NCBI GenBank assembly: GCA_023653785.1
Contig: JAMKCH010005355.1
Location: 22,470-86,469, forward strand
DNA: 64,000 nucleotides
Source of the DNA: Ophioderma brevispina
Lineage: Eukaryota > Echinodermata > Ophiuroidea > Amphilepidida > Ophiodermatidae
Direction of reading: 5' to 3'
Position numbers and translations under genes: made by a program. Below, in pieces: positions 47,251-58,385 of this stretch. The stretch's first letter is position 1; the number at the start of each line of letters is the position of its first letter. Below the pieces are notes generated by a model. The model had not been told where the DNA came from and did not search any database. It saw nothing but the letters and a program-made list of their open reading frames with translations.

Positions 47251-48081
47251 GTAGTGCTAAAATAGTGTTAATAAAATTCAATGGATAAAATTTGTATTTG
47301 TTTAATTGTTTGGAATTGTAATGTTATGAAGTTGAAATACAAAACCTTTTTAAAAAAAGGCAGTAATCATTGACACTCCATGAAAATTTAGCAGAGGATA
47401 ATTTCCATGTTATAAGCAAGCACAGCATGCATAGAGCTTGAAACTGATATTACAGTATTAGGTGCAGTATTCATTGGAACGGTAGCGTTGTATCTTTTAC
47501 TATGTAGGAAGTTATTTCGAACCCTGTTTTTTTTAGAAATTTTATATCACTCAGAATAGATTTCTAATCTTTTGCTGGGACTTTCAGATTTTACCCTTTT
47601 TTTATAAACCAGTTGCTCAACAGAAGAGTGCTGAAAAACAAACTAAGTGCCTCTCTTGATAACCTGTACCATATGATGAGCCCCCTTTTTAAATTGATTG
47701 GATCAATCAAACAGGGAAAAAAAAGTCAAAATTCACGTCCACCTTACAAAAGGATAAGGGGCAGCTGAATTTGCTATTAAAAATATAAGAATAAATATCC
47801 CTGTGTTGGGGGGAGATCTTTATTACTGGGATGGAGGTGTTAAATAGCCTGCAAGTGATGGCTTAACATATGCATATGGTCTGTGTGTAATATATTGGAG
47901 TACGTACATGAATTTGGCGGAGTTGTTACATTTTATGTTTAACAGTCATATTCCCTTGAATTTTATACTATCATAATAAATTTTGTGTCATTGAAAGAAG
48001 AAATAATGTACTTTTTAGAAATGTAAAAAGAAGCATAGTTAAATGTTACTTCTTAGATATGTATTAATATTCTAATTAAGA

Positions 48082-48165
48082 GTGGTGGAGGAGGCTAGGG
48101 AGGGGAGGACTAGGGCGGAGGAGGCTAGGGAGGGGAGGCTAGGGAGGAGGTGGCTACTGGGTATT
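48082..48165 (+). repeat. purine-rich minisatellite, GGAGGCTAGGGAGG units
   Basis: About five interrupted repeats of a 14-16-bp G-rich unit. The strand is almost free of C and could form G-quadruplexes, like the larger G-rich blocks at 52340 and 55196. Confidence 0.8.
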
Positions 48166-48729
48166 GTGACATTTAGCCTTTTTAAGCTCCTATGTAACTA
48201 ATCTGATTTCTTCTGATAAACCATAGTTGTGTAAGTTAAGGGATAAAAATATATTTAGATTTGCTAATGTTATAAAAAGACTTGTTAATTTCCCTATTGA
48301 ACCATAATTGTCTATCCGTGCGGAGAAATTTAAAAAAGAGGGGATGGCAAATTTCTTAGAAAATTTCTTTTCAAAAAACTTTCCGGAAATTAAATTATAG
48401 TAAATGCATGAATCAGCTCAAGTACTTTTTAAAATAATATTTAATGTTGGAAACCTGCATTAAGTATGTTTTTATTTACAGCCCCTTTGTCAATTAGTAG
48501 GTTGAACCGTTATATCACAACTACAGCTACCATGACAGAAACCATAAATTAAGGTGTTAATACTAGTCTAGCATACATACAGCTGTTCAAAATGTGTTGT
48601 ACCGTAATCAAATAATTAAAAGAGCACTATCATTCAGATTAAAAGAAAATCTTATATTTTGATACATGCTAATTAAGATATCATCTTACATCCTCAATTC
48701 TTGTGTTCAAAACAACACACGTCAATACG

Positions 48730-49450
48730 GCCAAACACTCTGTATATTAAGTTTTTAGGAGGAAGATACAATCTTATTAGATCTTGATGTTATCATGAAG
48801 GTATGAACAATTAAATCTAATACACAGAGGCCTAATTTTGAAAATATTTCAATCACAAAGAGACACGTATGCATGTGTAGGGTATATGGCTACTCACCTG
48901 ATGATAACATTTGTAACACAATTGTACACCCTGTATATTATGAATTCATTTGACAAGCTATTTTGCAAGTTGTCTTATGTAGGAGGTTAATTTTTCAAAT
49001 TTAAATCAAAAAGATAAATTCAAAATTTACAAATTTGTTTAGATCTGTTTACTTTGTTCAATTTATAGACTACAATGTAAACCACTGATGAAATGCATTT
49101 GGAGCACCCTGTATGACTGGAATGTGATATTTAATGTTTAATATTGATGAATTAATCATACTTCATTATTAGTTTAAGTTGATTCAGGGAAGTTTAACAA
49201 CTGGAATGACAATTTGATCACACAGAATGCATATAAATTTTAACAAAATTGATCACCCTGTATATGTAATCAGGCAGCACCTATAATTACTGTGTGATAC
49301 TCAATCTTGGAGATATTAATGAGTACTTCCAATACATATAAGTCAGTAAAATCTTTTGCATCATCTTTATGAAAATAGAGGCAGTTGAAGTAGCTAATAA
49401 TTTGTATTGTTTTCTTATATATTATGGACACACCCTGAATAATAACATTG
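48730..49450 (+). repeat. degenerate repeat with CACCCTGTATA word, spacing mostly about 180 bp
   Basis: The word appears as CACTCTGTATATTA (48733), CACCCTGTATATTATG (48926), CACCCTGTATGA (49111), CACCCTGTATATGTAA (49253) and CACCCTGAATAATA (49431). Intervals are about 193, 185, 142 and 178 bp. The AT-rich sequence between words is only loosely similar, so the array is old. Confidence 0.5.
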
Positions 49451-50849
49451 ATATTCCTTAGTTCATACCCTTTCAGAATATATATACCTTTCTGCACCTG
49501 CTATGTACAGTTTTTAAGCTATGACTCTCGAAAGTGAAAGTGCCATAGTTTTTGCTAATTTTGTAAATGTAACAATTTTTGCCCCCATATGACACACGAC
49601 CATACTAGGCAAAACAGACAGCCAGACAGTTATCTGGTACTGGTCTTTCTATGGGTTATGGGTGATAAGAACTTGAGATTTAAAAGTCTTTCCCTGCAAA
49701 TGTCCCAGTATTTGAAGTGTGACATTATATACCATAACCCATACCTCAAACAGGTACATGATTGATCAGCTGTTTACTCGAGTTGACATCACTGCATGTC
49801 AATAGTAGAAGATGGTGTAACAAATTTCTCAAATGCTTCATTAACTAATTGTATACAGTGATTTCTTTTCCTATGTGGCATTTACACTGGCAAAAATCAT
49901 TATCGAATTCACTTTTTTTTAATGACTACTAAGGATTGGCATTTGTGTTGTAGTTGTTTGTACTTATACTACTGATTTTGAATTCGCATTCAGAAAAATG
50001 AATTGAATGTTACTTGGTGATAGGCCGGAAGTGTATGGCCTCGAAGCAGGCGTCATGCTTGGTAAACTTGAAATTGAAAACGGCTTTTGTTTACACTAAA
50101 AAAAAAGTTGTAATACAATTACGACTTGTTTTGAATTGCATCTTAATTACGACTGTACCTGTTTAAATTACTCAGTGAATTTTGATTACGACCTAAGTGA
50201 ATTCAATGACAACTTTTGCCCAGTGCAAACGCCGTACTACATTAAAGTAGTTTAATGGAACTGATATTCAGACTTGGTCCCCGATTTATAAGCTAATGTC
50301 CACCTTTTTAATCACTCCCATTATGCTGCGATCCCTTTAATTAATGTAAGTGACGATTTAATAGGAAATCCATCTAAGGAATGCCGTCCACTGATTATAC
50401 CTGTATCACGAGACTGGCCGAGACGAAAGTAGGAGCTAAACGGTTTGCCCATACATACGCATTCATGTATCAAGTATAGATTGAGATTATGTTAAGTAAC
50501 TTGTGTCTATACTATAAAGGGGAACTAACCCATCTCTCTGCATTGTTTTTCATACATAGTGCATTTCGAAGTTAGCATTAATGCAAGAAGACTGTAAATG
50601 GACAACTGTTTTGTGTACATTTTTAACAGCACTCATCCCTAGGGCTCTAACAGTTCCATTTTGTTGATAGTGTGATTTTTATCCTATGGCACAACAGGCG
50701 ATATCGCGTCTAGTCTAAAGGGTCACTGTGCAATGGTCCAGTCCAGCAGTGAAAGGAGTCATGCTAGCAAAAGTACTCTTCGGTTTGGTATGCGTGTATT
50801 CTTACAAAGTAGAGAAGCTCCTGGGGTGGAGACTAAAATTGTGGCTTAA

Positions 50850-50972
50850 CAGGGGCGCACCCAGGCACCTTCGGGTGCGGGGATCATGATAAAGAAAAAA
50901 TGGCTGATTTTGTAATATTTTTTTGCAAACTCCGGGGTGTCACACTGCATCTGCATCCCGGCTGGGTACACT
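50850..50972. mobile_element. possible 123-bp hAT-like MITE
   Basis: CAGGGGCGCACCCAGGCACC at the left and CCGGCTGGGTACACTG at the right form loose inverted termini; CAGGGGCG is a common hAT-type start. Flanks (GGCTTAA and TTGTTAAC) are not a clear duplication, so this is tentative. Confidence 0.35.
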
Positions 50973-51299
50973 GTTGTTAACTGTTCTTACAAAACATATG
51001 GTCCTTGTTAGTTATAAAACATTTCTTTTTTATTAAATATCCCTTTTTGAAAACACATGCATCGGGGTATTTATGGAGAACACTTGTATTACTTCAGAGG
51101 TAAGAACTTACAGTACCATGGATATCGTGAAATCATTTATATCAAGAGATTTACATAAACTTCTTTAACGTGGAATCCCACTCTAACTTGTATGTTTTAA
51201 TGAAATTGCATTGATTATTCAAGTTCTGTACACATTGTAATATTTTTCCTGAGGTATTATGCTTTTGTACATATAAGTCACGGAGTATAGCAGTAGGGA

Positions 51300-51555
51300 T
51301 AATTAAACTAGGGAATTTTTTACCCAGTACGTATTAATGTTTGCTTGGTGGCAGGATCACATTGTGTAGATTTGACAGCAGAAACAGATGTTAATGTGTC
51401 AGGTTAATTACAGGATCTATTTCTTTGGGCTAGTGTTGTCTACTAGTCTTTTGTCCCGAAATCAAAGGTATTATAAAAAAACACTAAGATACTTCCGTGT
51501 CAAAAAAAACCCTCCCTCCCATCAGGCTATTTTTCACCTCAGGTTACTAGCTGTA
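51300..51555 (+). repeat. segment duplicated at 53250-53515, copy 1
   Basis: Shares with 53250-53515 the string CAGATGTTAATGTGTCAGGT, then TTAATTACAGGATCT, TGGGCTAGTGTT, ACTAGTCTTTGTCCC-like, CCTCCCTCCC and TTTTTCACCT(C/A)AGGTTAC. Similarity stops on the right exactly where the G-rich repeat begins (about 51556). Confidence 0.8.
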
Positions 51556-53135
51556 TTATTGTCCCCGCCGCACAAGTTCGGAACGGGGACTATGAACATG
51601 AGCAGCGTCCGTCCGCCCGTTAGTCTGTAAGTCCGTTCGTCCGTCCGTCTGTGATATAAAATGTTAACCATGGTGACACGATCATCTGGAGTTCTGTAAG
51701 AGCCACAATGATGCAACTTGGTAGAAAGGGGGGGAAGCAGGTGATGAGTTCTTGAACCTGAATTAGGTTTTGGGCCCGTAACTATGCTAATTAGGGTATT
51801 TCCTACTTAGGCATAATTTATGAAAAAAATTTTCCTGCAAGCCTTTGTACAAGGTTTATGGAGTTTCGGTATGCGTCTAATGATTGTAAACGTGATGGAA
51901 GAAGCGGGCTGAAGAGTTCTCACTGATTAGATTTGGGCGTATTTTGGGCAAATGAGTATGCAAATGCGTAATTAATATGCAAAAAATCAGGTAAATGGTA
52001 TATTTTCAAACGGGACAGTCAGACTCAAAATTACTGCCGATGCTATGAACGAATATCAATGGGCGGCACTCTTTTTTGCAATATGAAAGTATGGTACAGC
52101 GGCGTAGGTATTGCCAAATGAGTAATAAATAGGCCGAATGCTTGATATCTCTGAACGGTACGTCGGATATATGCACAATTCCTTCGCTACTGAGACTACT
52201 ATGCCATAGGGGATTGCAATCTGAAAGTATGTGATATATGTTGCGTATTTATGCAAATGAAGCTGAATTAAATATGGAGAATCTGTATTCTGAAAACGGT
52301 ACGTCGGAGATTCGGGGATATGCAAAAGTCGTAGCTACAGAGATTACATGCCACAGGGGGAGGGTGTTGTGGGGGGGAGGGGGAGTGGGGGGGGAGAGTG
52401 TTGTGAGGGCGGGGGGAAGGGGGGGGGGGAGTTGAGGTGAGGGGGGGGACGGGGGGGGGGTACTGAAGGGGGCGTGGGGGGGCGGGGGTCTAGGGGAAGG
52501 GTCCTCCGGTTGAGGGGGGGGGGAGGGTGGGGGGCGGGGCAGGGGGGGGGGAAGGGAAGGCAAGGCTGGGGTGAGGTGGGGAGAGGGGGGTGGGAGGGAG
52601 GGGGGGAAGATATGGTGTGGCAGGTGGTGTGGGGGAGGTAAAGGGCGGGGTAGGTGGAGGCGGGGGGTGGGGACGGAAGGGCCAGTGGAAGGTGTGGGGA
52701 AGGGGAGGAGGGCAAGGGGTGAAGGGGGGGGGTGGTGCGTGAGGGGGGCGGGAGGGTGGGGGGGGGAGGAGGGTTGGGGGGGTGAGGTTGTGTGAGGATG
52801 GGAGGGGTGTTGAGGGGGTGGTTTGTTAGGAGCGGGATGAGGGTTGTGGGCAGGGGTGGGGTGTTTGCAGAGTGTTGGGGAGGAGTGGGGTGTGGGGATG
52901 GGTGGGGGGGGCCGGGGGGGGGTGTTGGGAGTTGTGGGCGGTTGGGAGGGGGGGGTTGGTTGAGGGGTTTGGGGAGCGGGGCGGGTTTTGCGGGGGTGTG
53001 TTGGGGAGGGGTGGGGGTTTTGCGTGGTAAGGGGAAGGGGGTGGGGGGTGGAGTATTGCATTTATCTCATGTTAGTGATCACGACATCTGCGGGGACATA
53101 TTTTACGCAAGCGCGTAAAACAAGTTCGCCTTGTT
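51556..53135 (+). mobile_element. G-rich dispersed repeat, copy A (about 1.58 kb)
   Basis: Begins TTGTCCCCGCCGCACAAGTT with CGGGGACTAT closing a small palindrome, then a GTCCGTCCGTCC array. Two or more degraded ~120-bp units follow (GAGTTCTGTAAGAG, CAACTTGGTAGAAAGG, TGATGAGTTCT, TATGCTAATTAGG), then a block at 52355-53055 that is over 75 percent G with almost no C. It ends TTAGTGATCACGACATCTGC, GGGGACATATTT and ACAAGTTCGCCTTGTT. Copy B at 54555-55775 has the same order. The long Pro/Ser/Thr frames on the minus strand are a by-product of the base bias, not genes. Confidence 0.8.
52355..53055 (+). repeat. 700-bp extreme G-rich block, potential G-quadruplex DNA
   Basis: Nearly continuous G runs of 3-10 bases are separated by T, A or single C. 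C content is only a few percent on this strand. The strand bias is uniform from end to end, unlike a CpG island. The repeat context (copy A) shows it is an internal domain of a dispersed element. Confidence 0.9.
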
Positions 53136-53249
53136 TTTATAGAGTTACTTAACTTCATCACTACATACTACTATTTTAGTGCATATGATTTCAAAGATCT
53201 GTAAGCATACTTTTTTCCGAGGATTGCTGTTTAGTTGTATAGAAACAGG

Positions 53250-53515
53250 GCTGGATATTTACACAAGGCATGTTTTTACCAGTACCTTATTAATGCTTAA
53301 GCTTGGTGCAGCAGCCATGTGTTAGATTGACCAGCAGAGAAAACAGATGTTAATGTGTCAGGTTAATTACAGGATCTTTTTAGTTGGGCTAGTGTTATTA
53401 CTAGTCTTTGTCCCAGAAAAAAGGTATAAAAATAACACTGATATACTCCTTGTCAAAAAAAACCCTCCCTCCCCATCATGGCATATTTTTCACCTAAGGT
53501 TACAGCTGTATTTAT
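53250..53515 (+). repeat. segment duplicated from 51300-51555, copy 2
   Basis: See 51300-51555 for shared strings. After GGTTACAGCTGTATTTA this copy continues into unrelated AT-rich DNA instead of the G-rich repeat. This resembles an unfilled version of the site, but the right flanks do not match well enough to prove it. Confidence 0.75.
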
Positions 53516-53904
53516 TTGATTTTTAAAAATCCACACAAGAAGTGAAAATTATCCATTGACATTCTAAATCACAATGACAGAATGGCAGTAATCTTCACAG
53601 GCATGCATATAATCGTGGTGTGCAGAAGTCGTAACTTAGAACAAATTATCAATCTTGGAATGCCATTCTTGCATAAACAACTGCCATTAATCTTGATTCA
53701 GTAGAATGGGTAATTAAACATGCTTGTTCTGATAGTCTTTGGGACCCCATGTACCCAGAAATAGTATCAATTTTTATATCAGATGAAAAAAACTTATTTT
53801 TCTTCATCCTGAAATTTCAGCCTCCAAATCCATTTTTTGCAAAGATAGAGGCAAAAAACAAGAAACAAAACAAAACAAAAAGTGATGTTTGTAAAGGATA
53901 ATTG

Positions 53905-54048
53905 ACGTAGCTGAGTGCATTATGTTAGATAATTGCGTGTGAGTACGAGTTTGTCCACTTTGGGTCAAGAGGCAGGAGGCCTCGAGGCCCAAAGTGGACA
54001 AACTCGTACTTACACGCAATTATCTACATAATGCACGCAGCTCAGTCA
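53905..54048. repeat. long near-perfect hairpin, arms about 60-70 bp, loop about 22 bp
   Basis: The left arm ends GAGTACGAGTTTGTCCACTT + TGGG (to 53964) and the right arm starts CCCAAAGTGGACAAACTCGT at 53987. Pairing extends outward through ACACGCAATTATCTA, CATAATGCA and GCTGAG(T/C) with only a few mismatches or indels. The spacer is GGCAGGAGGCCTCGAG-like. The arms have no relation to the flanking repeats. Confidence 0.9.
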
Positions 54049-54554
54049 AATATCCGTCATACACTTAGCGTATTCCAGTTCAAATATAAAATAATAATAT
54101 GAATATGTGTGAAAATTAAGAAAATGCACCCTAGAAAAATAAATAACTTCACGAATTAAAACACTGGTCATCAATTGGCCTTCTTACTCAATCACCCGTA
54201 TCGATCAATATCGCAGTTGTAGGGGTTATTGTTTGTTGATGGGTAGCTTCCATCCGTATACATCCCCATTTTAAAAGCCATGGTGTTTCATTTGAGCTTA
54301 CAAGCAGTATTCTTACGGAGCGCATAGTACACAAGAGGCGGACTGCCCGCAGCAACAAATATTGCCAGTTATAGCTTTCCAGTTAATAACCAAATATGGA
54401 ATATTATTTGAAGTTGGATTCTCCAATTAAAGGCATGTGGTCCGATCTTAGGCCTAGTATTAGTGTGGTCTATATGACATGGATCTGTGGGTTCACACTC
54501 CCACCCATTAAGACCTTGTATTGTACACACGTCTACATGGCCTATAAAAATTGG

Positions 54555-55775
54555 TTTAGTTGTCCCCGCCGACGAGTTCGGACGGGGACTATAAAATGTC
54601 TGTATGTCCGTCCGTTCGTCCCGTCCCCGTCCGTTCGTTCCTGTGTAAAATGTTACCCACCGTTGTATACATTTATCTGGAGTTCTGTAAGGGGCTACAA
54701 AGAGTAACTTGGTGGAAAAGAAGCGGGTTGATGAGTTCTCTCACTTTGATTAATTTTGGGCGGTAAAATATGCTAATTAAGTATCTATTTGCATAACGTA
54801 TAAATGTTCCTGCAAGGCCTTTGTACAAGTTTTCTGGAGTTTCCGTAAGGCATATAATGGATGTAACTTGGTGTGAAGGAAGCGGCTGAAGAGTTCTCGA
54901 CATGATTAAGTTTGGGCATATTTCGGGCAAATTGAGGTATGCAATGAGCTAATTTATATGGCAAAAATCGCGTAATTGGTATATTTTTGAAACGGTACAT
55001 CGATACTTAAAATTCCTTCCTTCACTGCAACTGCAGGAAAGCGTATCATGGGGCACCTCTTTTTTTTTTCAATTCAAGTATGTGATGTATGCGGCTTAGG
55101 CATTCAAATGAGTCTAATTAAATATGCGTAATTGCTTTTAATCTCTGAAATGGTACACTGGAAGCAAAATTCCTTCGCTATATTAACTACTCTGCTGGGG
55201 AGGGGGTGGGGGTGTTTTGGGTAGGGGGTTGGGTATTGCGGGTGTTGTTAGGGGGGTGGGTGTTGCGTGGTGTTGGGGAGGAGTGTGGTGTTATGGTGGA
55301 GGGGTATTGTGTTGCAGGGTGGGGGGAGGGTGGTTTGCGGGGTGTTGGGGAGGGTGGATGTTGTGGGGTGTTGGTGTTTGTTTGGTGTTGGTGCGGGCTT
55401 TGGGGAGTGGTAGGGTCCTTGTGGGGAATTTGGGAGGGATGCGTGTTGCCGGGTGTTGAGGAAGGGTGAGGCGTTTTAAGGGGTATTGGGTGGGGGTGGG
55501 TGTTAAGGGAATGGGGTGTTGCAGTTGTGAGGTGATGTAGGTGTTTTGGGGAGTTTTGGATGTTTGGCGGGTGGGTAATGGCGGGGTGTTAGGGAGGGGT
55601 GGCATTTTTGTGTGGTGTTGGTTAGGGGTGCGGTGTTGTTGGGGGTGCGGTGTTGCGGCATAGTTGGGGAGGGGGTTGGAGTTGTTGTAGTTGCCTTTTA
55701 TCTCAATGTTAGTGATCGCGACTCGGCAGGGACCTATTTACGCATCTCGTACATACGAGTTTTCGCCTTGTTAAA
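54555..55775 (+). mobile_element. G-rich dispersed repeat, copy B (about 1.2 kb)
   Basis: Begins TTGTCCCCGCCGACGAGTTC with CGGACGGGGACTAT, then GTCCGTCC/GTTCGTCC simple sequence. The degenerate 120-bp units follow (TCTGGAGTTCTGTAAGG, GTAACTTGGTGGAAAAG, GATGAGTTCTCTC, TATGCTAATTAAG), then a GT/GG-rich block at 55196-55690. It ends TTAGTGATCGCGACTCGGC, AGGGACCTATTTACGC and GTTTTCGCCTTGTT. The G-rich block here is more T-rich and 200 bp shorter than in copy A. Confidence 0.8.
55196..55690 (+). repeat. 495-bp G/T-rich block of copy B
   Basis: The block is built of GGTGTTG(G/T)GG words repeated many times, with few C. It is equivalent in position to the 52355-53055 block of copy A. Its overlapping frames encode only Gly/Val/Trp/Leu low complexity and are not genes. 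Confidence 0.85.
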
Positions 55776-56944
55776 ATCATTTTGTATTGTGCCACCACAA
55801 AAATGAATTCGGCAGCCCTCAATGGGAAAAACTGCATGGGTTTTTTTGAAAGGATGTGGTGGCAGAATACTTTAACCCCCATCCCGTTTATTGTAAATAT
55901 GACATAATAATTCAAGAAAAACCAGCACTGCCAATCATGCCCATTATTGAGGTTCTTGACAAAGCTTTAGGCGTGCATGAGTGGACTCCCTCTCATTAAA
56001 GCCGTATTCATGTTAAAAGCCAATTGTCCCAGTAATTAGTCTTTGTTTTCGAGTAGCCGCAACTCCTGTCCAATAAAGTAAACAAATGTCAACAAAACAT
56101 ACGTGTTCTTGCGTGTATGAGGGTTTGTATGACCACGAGTTCGGTGAGTGCAGGTCTCTACTTGGCAGCAAGAGGTATATAATTAGACATATATGGCCAG
56201 CCAATTCCTCATATTCGTGTAACAGCGATGTTTTTTTTTTTTTTCCGTCATAATTAATAATGGGAATATCATAGTATTTACTGAAAGCTTTGTTTCTCAC
56301 TAAAATTTAGTTTTAGTGAAACTTGTTTTGATTGAAAACTTAGTTTAATCGAGTAAAGCTCTAAATATTGACTGAAAAAGTTTTTCATACATAAAACCCC
56401 TACTGTTTTTTAAGTTTATAATCTGAGTTTATCAATGATCATTTTGAAACTGAGAAAGGTTTTTAATGACCTTTTGAGTTATTATGCGAGATTTTTTAAA
56501 ATTTTATTTTGCGAGCTATAAAATGATATATCCTTTTAAGTATTTCAAATGTATTTTGTTTCAAAGGTCACAATTTCCGATAAAATTTATTTCTTTGGTT
56601 TTAAGTTTTTAGATTGTGTTTTTGTTTATTTTAATATTTCTAAATCACCAAATGTCAGTTCGAACTTTGGTAATTATAAACTCACCAAATATCGATTTCA
56701 AGTGAAAAGCCTAAACCCATTTTGCATCATCCGAGTTGAAAACACTTTGTTAATTTGATAAAGTGATAAAATCAGTTTTTCACTTCAATAAACTGACTCG
56801 GAAGTTTTTACTTGATACAAGTTTATTTAAATTTTTTTGAGAAACATGGTTTTTTCAACAGTCAATCATTTAATCGTGAATGAATTCTTCTTCTTCTTGC
56901 GTATGAGGCATCAAGCTAAACATGTTGTAGCGTGGAGCCAACTC

Positions 56945-58385
56945 ACTGTTTTGTTGGTTGGGGTTGAGAAATCTTTGTCCACCGGACACTAAAGGTAGGG
57001 CACTCATTGAGAATGTGATCCGGCATCAGTCTGTGATGGAGATGCCAAATTGCAGGGTGGCGATGGCGCAGCCCCCATCGGTGCATATTGCTGTTAAAAC
57101 GACCAACTCCTGTGCGAATCCGGTTTAAGGGGTGACCCATCTTGCGTGGGAGATGCTGCCAGGTGGTAGTTCTGTCTTAGTGTGATAGAGAGCATTGGTC
57201 TGGTCTTGGAGTATCAAGCCAGGGCAGTTGTCCATGTCTTGTAAGTGTTTTGAATGGGGAACTGGAGAGTGGCGGTGCGGCAGAAAGGTCGGCGAGAGCG
57301 CAGTCTCTTCGACCAAGTTGGTGTGATTCTTTGCGGTGTATGCAGCAGGTGCTTGTGCTCAGCAGGCCTTATTCACTGGTTTGTGCGTGTGGTGTTATCT
57401 CCGAAAGTGCTGGGCAGGTGCAATCCTGAAAGCACTGGAATGAATTCAGATGGAGTAGGACGGAAGCAGCCAGTGATAGTTCTCAAGGTCTTGTTGAGTA
57501 CAGTATCCAGCTTCTTTGTGTGAGAGCTGTGCCCACCATGCTGGGGCGGCATATTCAGCCGTGCTGTAGACCAGAGCCAAGGCAGTGGTGCGTAGGGTCA
57601 TTGGGATGGCACCCCATGAAGATCCAGCAAGTCGGCACAGGAGGTTCTTCCTCGAAGTACCTTGGCGCATTACGGACTCGAGGTGCTGCCGGGATGTAAG
57701 CTGCCGGTCAAGCTTGACTCCCAGGTAGGTTGGGGCGTGGTATGGCAGAGGCGCTCCATTGAGGTGATTTGAAGCTGACGATGAGCCTCTATGGTGTTTG
57801 ATGGAAGGAAGTTAGCGGTGGTTGGGCTTCAATTTCAGCTTCAGTCTCCAGGTCTTCAGATATGCTGAAGTTAGGCCCATGTCTGTAGTAAGGTGCTTTC
57901 TACTTCTGTCCGTGCTTGTCCGAGTGGAGAGGCCAAGATCGTGGCGTAGCCATATTGTCTAGAGTTGTTTGAGGTAAGTCGTTTGATATACAAGTTGAAC
58001 AGCATTAGGAGCCAGTACAAATTCTTGTGGCTCCGTTCCTCAGACTACGCAGAGGACTACTCTGTCCATCACTGGTCTTGAGAATACAGCCACGGTTTGC
58101 AAGCATGTTAATATGAATTGTACAAGGTGACATTCCGGGATGTCCTAAGAAGCTTGAGTGTCAGGACCCTGGTGCCACACGGTGTCAAATGTTGCAGTAA
58201 GGTCCACCAGGATGACGCCTGCCTTACGGCGCTTTTCAAGCTTTCAATTATCATTTGTGAGTTTTACAATCTGGTGGACAGTGCTCGGCCACGGCGAAAT
58301 CTGCTTGTTCATCAGGCAACTGGGTCGACGACTGGGCTCCAGTTGGGCCAGGATCATCCTCTCATAGGGGGGGGAGTTTGAAGGA
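56945..58385 (-). pseudogene. LINE 2 reverse transcriptase, middle and C terminus
   Basis: From 58375 downward, in shifting minus-strand frames: YERMILAQLEP, VHQIVKLTNDN, GVILVDLTATFDTVWH (RT block with the first catalytic Asp), then TDMGLTSAYLKTWRLKLKLK near 57850, PTYLGVKLDRQLTSRQHLES near 57690, RLAGSSWGAIPMTLRTTALA and VYSTAEYAAPAWW near 57550. It ends LNRIRTGVGRFNSNMHRWGL near 57080 and DHILNECP near 57010. The YADD region (57900-57990) is too degraded to read. This order is typical of Jockey-like LINEs with a Cys/His C-terminal end. Confidence 0.9.

Noticed and set aside
52249..53061. 270-codon and 123-codon Pro/Ser/Thr-rich minus-strand open frames and long Gly/Val plus-strand frames
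   Set aside because: They are by-products of an almost C-free G-rich block in a dispersed repeat; no start context, no domain, and copy B does not keep the frame.
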